DNA from: Bacteroidota bacterium
Lineage (GTDB): Bacteria > Bacteroidota > Bacteroidia > Cytophagales > Cytophagaceae
Reading direction: 5' to 3'
Length of the DNA: 64,000 nucleotides
Assembly (NCBI GenBank): GCA_023391415.1
Contig: JAEWAY010000036.1
Coordinates: 186,001 to 250,000 of the forward strand
A program made the translations under genes and the position numbers. Below are positions 1 to 9,900 of this stretch, piece after piece. The notes under the pieces were generated by a model, which saw only the letters and a program-made list of their open reading frames with translations, was not told the DNA's origin and ran no database searches. The stretch's first letter is position 1. Every line of letters starts with the position of its first letter.

Positions 1-34
1 TAAATCCGGACATTAACCTTCAATATGAAAATAC

Positions 35-61
35 GAGTATGCTTCGCGATCAGGCATACTC
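35..61 (-). terminator. possible weak terminator hairpin
   Basis: Perfect 8-bp arms (35-42 and 54-61) enclose an 11-nt loop, about 30 bp past the stop of the leftward gene at 95-289. The T-run on the minus strand is short and interrupted, so termination is an inference. Confidence 0.35.
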
Positions 62-94
62 AAAAACTTGGATTTAAACTATGATAGTCCGGAA

Positions 95-289
95 TTAATA
101 GAAATAGCACAAAAAGCCCGCGATCATGGCAAGAGCGGAAACTCCGGATACTATACTAAGCGTCAATTGCTTTCCTTTATCCAATTCTCCATTAGAGGTA
201 AACATCACTTCTCTTTTCGATAAAGTCAATCCACCATAGACTCCGAGAATAAATCCTCCGACCATTAAAATTACGCCTAAAGTTACCAT
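95..289 (-). CDS. small two-helix membrane protein, unknown function
   Basis: This reading frame encodes a 64-residue protein with two strongly hydrophobic stretches, roughly residues 2-22 and 42-63. They flank a short polar loop with Lys, Arg, Asp and Glu, so the product is probably an inner-membrane hairpin. The ATG at 289-287 is preferred over the TTG one codon upstream. A hairpin lies just past the stop. The gene is leftward, divergent from the giant adhesin gene and separated from it by about 650 bp. I do not recognise a family. Coding status rests on the clean two-helix pattern. Confidence 0.6.
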   Translation of the reverse strand: MVTLGVILMVGGFILGVYGGLTLSKREVMFTSNGELDKGKQLTLSIVSGVSALAMIAGFLCYFY

Positions 290-711
290 CAAGTTTATTT
301 TAAAGTTTGAAACAAAATAACGACTTTTTAAACAATGAAGCGAATATAAGAATAAAAAATATTCTTCCTTCGAATACTTCGTCTAACTGGCCTCTAAAAC
401 ACAATTGGATATATTATACGTATTACGGAGCACCGGTTACCAAATTCACTTTTAGCATATTCATGATATCGCCGAGCTGCCTGGAGGGGCCCGCGCTATT
501 TATTAGCTTATCATGAACAAACGACTAATCGTGAATAACGTTGGATCCAGCGTAATACAGGCACGGAAGGCGAAAGCTGTAAAATAATGCCAAAATTTAA
601 TCTTATATTCGCGAGGATTTGAAGCAACCTGATATTGGAAAACAGGATCATTGAGAACCGTTATTTTCATCAGAAAAAGCCGTGAAAAACATAATTATAC
701 CTATATTTGAT

Positions 712-719
712 ATGGCTTT
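712..719 (+). promoter_or_regulatory. candidate Bacteroidota -7 element
   Basis: TATATTTG matches the Bacteroidota -7 consensus TAnnTTTG. No clear TTG -33 element sits about 19 nt upstream. If used, it would give the adhesin mRNA a leader of roughly 220 nt. Weak on its own. Confidence 0.25.
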
Positions 720-881
720 TCCTGTACTTGCCTTTTAAAATATGGAAATATCAATAAAATTAATCCGTTTTCAACAACTTATATATCGGGATATTACGTA
801 ATTAACATCCGAGGGACGCCTATCGCGTAGTGTTCGACCAGAAGTTTTGCCTCGCTTTTTGAAATAAGGGAATTGAAATGG

Positions 882-916
882 CACTATAGCTCCTATTATG
901 ATCATAGTTTATAGTG
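882..916. promoter_or_regulatory. inverted repeat upstream of adhesin start
   Basis: Seven-base arms CACTATA (882-888) and TATAGTG (910-916) surround a second, 10-bp perfect palindrome TATGATCATA (897-906). The element ends 28 bp before the ATG at 945. It could be an operator or a 5' leader hairpin; the function is inferred from position only. Confidence 0.35.
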
Positions 917-944
917 TCTAAATAAACCGATAACTTAAACTACT

Positions 945-3900
945 ATGAAACGACACTTTAACGTATTGTTAAAGATTCTGATAGTTATTACTTTTTTAGG
1001 GACCGGCTTCGCTTCCTTTTCAGAGGGGACGAAAGAACTACAACCAGCCGCGTCCGATTATGGATTTTTGCAAATCTATGATCTGAATACCCGCACAAGA
1101 CCATTCGCGACCTACGATACTCCGGAAGAATATCGGCTGAATATCAGGATATGTAATCTGGGGGAAAAGATTTATTTCGGACTTCACCAGAGTGACAATG
1201 ACGTATATTATCGCCTGAAGGATCCAAACGGCAATGTTGTAATGGGCCCTTCCCCGATTCCCAGAACGGGACAGCAAGGTTTTATACCCAATCATTCCGC
1301 CGCCGTTTCCGGACCATCGCAAGTCACCGGAACAGGTTATTACGCGCTTGAGCATACACCTACCATGACCGGGGATTATTATATTGAATTCAACCCCCGA
1401 AGCCCTACCGCCATTACTCCGGAAAAAAGAGTTTTTAACTTTGTCGACTTTACCGTAGCCGATGAAAGTGGTCCCAGTCCTGTCATCAAGAAAGGGAGGC
1501 TGCACTCAAAAAACTGGGATATACAGTGTATGAGCGACCAGAATCCTTTTAAGGCGGAAATGTTCGTATACGCGAAAGACAGCATAGTAACCGCTCTCAA
1601 CTTCAACAACATCATGGGATTCGGCTTTACGGTTTCCGCCAACTCAAGAGGATGTACGATCACCGATGACCCCATCGCGGACAGGCAATCGCGATACGGC
1701 AACGAAACATTCCCCGAATACATGATCTTCCTCAATAATCCTGACGAAGAATGTTTCCCATCCGGCGATTTTGGTGAAATAACGGCGCCTACGACCATTA
1801 CAGGCTGTGATCCCGTCAATCGCTGCATCAACGTCTATGTGAGCAAACCCGGCGCTATCGACATCACCCTCGACCTTAACGGTATTCCCGGATATCAGCC
1901 CAATTCAGCCGACGTCCTTTTTCAGGTAGATGTCGTAGCGGGACATAACTGTATCAAATGGAACTCCCGGGATGGTCTTGGCAATCTTGTACCACCAGGC
2001 ACGGCTATGGAGGTGATCATAGACTATTTCAACGGCATGACTCATCTTCCCTTATATGATGTCGAACATCACCGGGATGGTTATATTGTCAATCTGGTAA
2101 GACCTTTTCCTCCTTCAGGTGTAGTAAAGCCAAAGCTTTATTGGGATGATTCCCGGCTGGATCCCAGGAGAGGCCAGGCGCTTGACCCTATGGTCAATCT
2201 GGAAGGGTGCGAGCTCAATGGTTGTCACAAATGGCAAAACCGCGGGGAGAACGGGCCATTTATGGAAACGATCAATACCTGGTGGTACGCCAACGTAATA
2301 CGAGACGAGGCTCGCTACGTAGTACGTGAAATCACAGTCGACGCGAACGCGAATACCCCACTTGGAGCGCCCAACGATACAACGGTCTGCGTATCGACAC
2401 TGCCTATGAACCTAAACGGTCAAGTCATTGGGGCTACCGGGGGAATATGGTCTTTTGGCAAGGGGACATTTTCTTCCCTTACCGATTTACAAGGAACCTA
2501 TACGCCTTCGGAGGAAGAAATAGCCGCGAACCTGGCGACTATCGTATTGACATCAACGGGTAATGACGGCTGTCCTCCTGTATCGGATACCATGAAGATA
2601 TTTATTCAGCCATTACCTTTGGTCGATCCGGGAGAACCCTTCAATGTCTGTGTCAATAATCCCGTATTTTCGTTAACGGCGTCGGTTGAAAACGCGGAAG
2701 GCCTACGCTGGTCAGGTGGGCAAGGCCGGCTTTTTCCCAATCCGACCGCGTTGTCCATCACCTATGAGCCATCCGCCAACGAGCTAAATCAGGGTTTTGT
2801 CACCTTATATGTAGAATCTACCGGCAACGGACTATGCGCGGCGGATAAGAAAGATATTACCATAACTTTTACTCCGGCTCCAGTCATCGACGCGGGAGAA
2901 CCGATTGAAGTCTGCGCCAATGCTCCCGAAATCAACCTTAATGGCCAGATAGAAGGCGCGGAAGGAGGCCGATGGCTCGGTGGAAACGGCACATTTATTC
3001 CCGGAAGGGACATATTGGAAACCGTTTACATTCCCAGTCAGGCTGAAATAAACGCGGGAGGACTGCGATTGTACCTGGAATCAACCGGCAATGGCAGTTG
3101 TCTTGGAGTGTCCGATACACTCACCATTTCCTTTATCGAAGGTCCTGTGGCCAACGCCGGGCCAGATCTAAAAGTTTGCGCCAACACTAGCGTTGACCTG
3201 GCGGGCGCCATCGCCGGCGCGTCCGGTGGAATATGGTCGGGAGGAGAAGGCACCTTCATGCCCGACCGGAGAGATCTCAAAGCAAGCTATATTCCTTCCG
3301 CCAATGAAAATATTCCGGGAAACACCATTATTCTGACATTAACATCCACTTCCTCGGAAAACTGCCCCAATGATGCAGACGAACTGATCATAACCATTGG
3401 TGAAGGACCATCCGCCAACGCGGGTCCCAATCAGTTTATTTGTGATAATAATCCTATAGCCAACTTGTCAGGTACAATCAGTCTGGCGACCGGAGGCGTA
3501 TGGTCCGGAGGTAATGGTTCCTTTATACCCAACCGGAACTCACTGAATGTCCGATACACTCCAACTCAATCAGAAATACAGGCGGGAGCCATCCCCTTAT
3601 TGTTTACAACCACAGGCAATGATACCTGCGCCGCCGCGGTAGATACCGTTATTATATTGATATCGTCTTCTCCTGTTATCGACGCCGGACAAAATCAAGT
3701 CATATGCGCCAATAACGCGGAAATTCAATTAAACGCCAGCGCCTCGAACGCGACCGATTATTTATGGTCAGGTGGACAAGGAGTATTCATTCCGAACGCT
3801 GGTACACTTAATCCAAAATACATTCCTTCACAAAGTGAAATCCAGAATGGCTATCTCCGTCTGAAATTTCAGGCGACACAAACTTCCTGCAAGGCTGTAG

Positions 3901-6900
3901 AGGATTATCTGGAGATTCACTTCACTCAGGCTCCGCAAGCCCATACAGGACCACCTGTCACAGTTTGCGAAAACAAACCGGAAGCTTTTGTATATAGTTA
4001 CGTAATCATGGCTACCGGTGGAGTATGGTCAGGCGGACAGGGGCGTTATTCGCCATCCAATACCTCGTCACATATTACCTATACGCCTACCGAGGCGGAA
4101 GTCAACAACGGTTCCGTGACCCTGATGCTCACCACCACCGGCAACGGGAACTGCCTTGAAGATAAAGACAGTGTGAAAATATCTTTCATCCCGGGCCCCA
4201 TCGTCAACGCTGGACCTGATCAGGAAATATGCTACAACAACCCGGTCATAAACCTGTCCGGCTCCATATCCGGATCGGGTCGGGGATATTGGTCCGGTGG
4301 ACAAGGAGGCTATTTCTCTCCGGGCAATCATCTCATGAATACCAGCTACATACCATCCCAACATGAACTAAACAGCGGCCTTATCTCATTATACCTGACC
4401 AGCACAGACAATGGAAACTGCAATCCCGTTACAGACACTATCCATATTCGGATACTACCGATACCATCCATCGAAGCGGGTCCTGACAAAGTCATGTGCG
4501 CTACGGGAGAACCGGTAAGCCTGTCGGTAAATCTCTCCGGCGCGAGTGGCGTAGTCTGGTCAGGCGGACAAGGCGTCTTCAATCCGGAAAACGGACTAAC
4601 GACCAGATACACGCCATCGATAACCGAGATCAGCAATGGAATCGTGACCTTAACCGCTACATCCACAGGCAATGGACCATGCAAACCAGTTTCTGACAAG
4701 GTCAATGTTCGTATCATACAAGGTCCGTCAGTCAACGCCGGACCAGATCAGCTTATTTGCGGAGCGGAAACAAATTTCCTTTTAAGCCGGGGATCATATA
4801 GCGACAGCGACGGAATCCAATGGTCGACGACTGGCAATGGGACTTTTTCCCCATCCAACACCATTATCTCCCCGAGATACAACATAACAAAGGAAGATAA
4901 GGAAAACGGCTCTGTTTCGATCATTATAAAGAGCGTAGGCAATCCACTGTGTCCGGAAACTTCAGACACGATGCAGGTGAGCTTCACTCCGGTGCCTTCA
5001 ATCGACGCCGGGCCGGACAGAACCGTATGCACCAACGCGCTTCCCGTCAATTTGTACGCGGTAGGCACACCAGCCGTATGGACTGGTGGTCAAGGACGAT
5101 TCTCTCCTTCCAGAGACATTATGAACCCTGAATATCATCCAAGTCCATCGGAGTTGAGCGCCGGGAGTGTCACTCTTACAAGCACTACAATTCCAACCGG
5201 TTCATGTCCAGCGGTTTCAGATCAAGTTATCATCCGCTTTGAGGAGGGACCTTCCGTATCGCTCGGCCCGGACCTGTTACTTTGCGGAAACGCTTCCAGC
5301 GTCAACCTGACCGCGGATTACACCAATACGGATGGAGTAGTTTGGTCTTCCAGTGGAAGTGGCGCGTTCATCCCCGATAAGGAACAACCTCAAACTACCT
5401 ATGCATTTTCTTCCAACGACAAACTCGTCGAGACAATTTATTTCTTCGCCAATACAAGCGGCAGCGCGAGTTGTCCGGGAAATAAGGATACGCTAAAACT
5501 TACCCTGACTCCGGAGGTGAAAGTCGACGCGGGGCCGGATCAGACTTTCTGCGCCGATATAGAACGTATTAATCTGGCAGGTAACGCTAGCAACGCTGGA
5601 GCTACCACCTGGTCAAGTCTTGGCTCCGGACAGATACAAAATCGTAGCGACCTGATTACAACCTATACTCCGTCGGTGAGTGACCGTAATGACGGAAAAG
5701 TAACACTAGTGCTTACTTCCAGCGCCAGTCAGGAATGTCCTCCCGTATCGGATACCGTGGTGTTTTCATTTACTCCCGCCCCTACCATCTATGCCGGACC
5801 AGATCGGATTATATGTAAAACAGCCGACAGTGTTCACCTAAACGGTCAGATGACCATAGCGACCGAAGCCGCGTGGAGGACAAACGGCACCGGATCATTC
5901 TCACCAAGCCACGTGGGAACCAACGTTCAATATTATCTGTCCCCACAAGACCGCGAATTGTCTTCCATCCAGTTTATTCTGCAAACCACTTCGCAAGGTA
6001 ATTGTCAGCCCGTATCAGATACACTGCTGATTCGATTGCAGCCGGAAGCGATCGTAGAAGCGGGCGGGCGAATTGAACTTTGCGAAACCAATACCAGTGT
6101 ACTCCTGAATGGAAGCGTTAGCAACGCGTCGGGTGTACTATGGAGCACCTCCGGCTCCGGCTCATTCGGCGATCCCAATAGAGCAAAAACGACCTATCAA
6201 CCCGGTATACAAGATTATGCCGATGGTTCCGTAGTCCTGACTATGGAATCAGCGGACGCCAATCAGACATGTCAGGCGCAAAAAGACTTTGTGGAGGTAG
6301 TATTTATCAAGGCTCCAACCTTGGAGATCAACCCCACACAGCATATCTGTATCAACGAGGCGGAGATAAGCGTATCGGCATCCAGCGAAGGCTCATCCAG
6401 TATTACCTGGACTTCAAATGGTAACGGCACATTCAACAATACACAAAACAATCTATACGCCACCTATTATTTCTCCCCCTCCGATCAAAGCTTGCCCGAA
6501 ATCGTATTTGAAGCGTCGATAACAGGATACGCGGATTGTCCGGATATATCCAAAACAACCAAAGCTTTGTTCACGCCTTTACCGGAGCCGAACGCCGGCC
6601 CGGATATTACCGTATGCGCCGATACCGCTTCCATCCAGCTAAACGCGAACGCGAATAATTCATCCGGAGGCGTCTGGAGCACAAATGGAACAGGAGTTTT
6701 CTTCCCTAACAAGATCGTCCCGAATCCCGAGTATACACTTTCAGTTCAGGATATACGCGAGGGCGACGTCCGTCTTATCTATACCGCGTTCAGTGATGGA
6801 CCATGCCCGGCTGTTTCCGACACAATGAATATCATCATTGTACCAGCCACCATCTCTACAGCCGGGGCTGATATTGTAGTATGCGCGAGCCAGACTGAAA

Positions 6901-9900
6901 TCCCCCTCAACGGAACCATAGCGTACGCGAACACCGGAATATGGTCAAGCTCGGGCAGTGGTCACTTTTCACCTTCCGCCGACGCGCTTAACGCGCGCTA
7001 TATTCCTTCGGCCGCTGATACAAACGCTAAAAGAGTAATACTGACATTATCGGCGACCGGCAATGATCTATGCAAAGTACACAGCGATCAACTAGAAATA
7101 AATTTCACGTCGGCGCCTCAAGTAAAACTAGGACCGGATATTACCCTATGTGAAACAGCGACTTCTATTCCACTCCAAGCTTCGGTAGTCAACGCGGGCG
7201 GCGGACGATGGTCTTATTCCGGTACCGGCAGCCTTAGTCCTGATATCACCCATGCCCAACCAGCGTATCTTATTTCCGAAGCGGACCGAGCGCGCGGGCA
7301 AATTGATTTTATTTACGCTTCGACCAACAACGGTCTATGCCCGGAACATCGGGATACCATGACTGTATTTTTGTCGCCGTTGCCGAAAGTTGAAGCCGGA
7401 CCGGATATGAGCGTATGTTATGATGAAACAGGAGCGCCATTATCCGCGACATATTCAAACTCTCCCGGAATCGAATGGCTTACAGATGGAAGTGGCGAAT
7501 TCGCTCCGGACAAGTATACACCATCCGCTACGTATGTGCCTTCTGTAAATGACAAGAACAATGGTCTGGTAAATATCCGTATAGTCAGCCTGAGCGACGG
7601 CATATGTCCTTCCTCCGAAGATCAGCTTCACCTGACAATTACTCCCGCCCCCTTTGTCAACGCTGGTCCCGATCAACTGGTTTGTGAAGATTCTGAAGGG
7701 ATCAAGCTCAATGGAGTTATCGAGCGCGCGGGCGGAGGCGTATGGATCAGTTCCGGAAGTGGCGCGTTTTCTCCCAACGCCCAAGCGCTGGACGCGGTAT
7801 ATTATCAGTCAAAAAGCGATATAGAAGCCGGTGTAGTTACCTTAACGCTGGTTACGACAGATAACGGAAACTGTTTCTCTGTACGAGATTCCATGTTAAT
7901 CCGGTTCGATCCTCTCCCCAAACTGGATCTGGGACCCGATTTATTCATATGCGAGGACGTGGTTTCCTTTCCGCTTCAGGCTGTCGTAGAAAACGCGAGC
8001 GGCGTGTTCTGGCAATTACTGGAAGGCGATGGCCAGTTTAACCCATCTACTACCCAGCTTCTGACAAACTATGAACCGAGCTCCGATGATAAAACGAGAA
8101 ACTATGTAACATTTATGGCTACCGCTACAGGAACCGGAAAATGCAACGCGCCCTCTGATGACATTCGGATAACCTTTTCGCCTCTGCCAACGGTAAACGC
8201 CGGACCAGACAAGGAAATATGCGTTACGGACCTGCCACTAAGCCTGGAGGGAAGTGGCACGTACGGACAATGGTCGGGCGGCAATGGCACGTATAGCCCC
8301 AGCAATACAACCCTACAAGCCCGATATTATCCAACAGCGGCTGAAATAGCCGCGGGCACGCTGGTGTTGCAATTGGAATCCCTGGATCATGGCACCTGCC
8401 CTCCCACCCAATCATCCGTTGTATTTACCATTATACAAGGACCCGATATTTCAGCTTCGGCTCCCACCGAAATTTGCGCGTCCGAAAACAGCGTCAACCT
8501 ATCCGCTACACTACTTAACGCTTCCGATATGACCTGGAGCAGCTCCGGATCAGGTTCCTTCGCCAACAGCCAACAGCCCAATACTATTTACACGTTGAGC
8601 GAGCGGGACAAAATGGCCGGAACAATAACATTTACGGCCCGAACCATTCAAGACAACCTATGCGCTCCCGTTTCAATTCAGGTACAAACCCTTGTCCATT
8701 CCGCGCCTTTGGTCGACGCGGGATTTGATCTCGCGGGATGCGTCGACAGAAACAGCTACTCTTTCAACGCCTCAGTACAAAACGCGACAACCCTTCAATG
8801 GGCGGGAGGAACTGGAAGTTTTTCCAGCGCGACCAGCGCTTCCACCATTTATACACCTTCGAACTCCGATAAGTCCCATGGTGTTGTTACCTTATATATA
8901 GAAGCGAGAGGCAATCCTTTGTGTCCACCGGTTAGAGATAGTATCAAAATCCGTTTTGTCACCCCTCCTTCCTTATCTATCGACAATCCAGATCCCCTAT
9001 GTACAGATCAGGAGTACGCGGAACTAAGATCAACGATCTCCGGAGCTCAAGGAGGCATATGGACGACATCCGGAAGCGGAATATTTTCACCCAATCCTAC
9101 AAGTTTAAACCCAAGATATTATCTTTCCCTGGCGGACAAAACTCAAAGTCAGATGTTCTTCACATTAACATCCACTGGCAACAACGCGTGTGGTCCAGTC
9201 ACTGCCAATACTTCCTTTACACTTATTCCGGCTCCTTTGATTTCAGTCTCAAACACGCCTCCGGGAATTTGCGAAGACCACACGGAGTTTATATTGGAAA
9301 CCAGTATACAAAACGCGTCAGGTGTAAAGTGGACATCAGGCCACCATGGGTTATTTATTCCGGACGAAAGCAGCCTAAAACCCGCGTATCGTCCTTCTCA
9401 GCAAGAAATCAATCAGGGCGCGATCTCTCTGACGGTAACGACAACGGGAAGCGACGCGGCCTGTCAACCCGCTTCACACGCTATCGTCATTCCGGTAAAT
9501 CCATCCCCCACAGCGCAAGTCAACGCCGGACAAGATCAGGAACTTTGTGTGGATATTGAAGAGGTTAGCCTGAATGGACAGATTACCGTCGCGAAAACCG
9601 CCGTATGGTCGACTTCTGGCGATGGTATCTTTACGCCATCCAACACTTATTTATCCGCCCAATACATACCAGGTCCCGCGGACAGGGCCCATGGCTCCGT
9701 ATTCATTGGATTGACGACTACCGATAATGGCATATGCGATCCGGCCAGCGATACCATGCGAGTCACCTTTACCCCTACACCCTCAGTCGATTTAGGTCCA
9801 GATGATACTGTATGCGTAGAAACCTTCGAAATCGCGTTGACCGGCACCGTAGATATCGCTATGGGAGGCCGCTGGTCGGCCAATGGAAGCGGTTATTTTA

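Larger units (their letters stand above)
293..944. other. 650-bp non-coding region upstream of the giant adhesin
   Basis: No convincing gene lies here. The only reading frame of note (307-516, +) begins with TTG and has no domain-like composition. The stretch separates two divergent genes and must carry the adhesin promoter. It contains one match to the Bacteroidota -7 consensus (712-719) and an inverted repeat close to the adhesin start (882-916). Confidence 0.6.

Noticed and set aside
307..516. 69-residue frame upstream of the adhesin
   Set aside because: TTG start, no hydrophobic or domain pattern, AT-rich intergenic composition.
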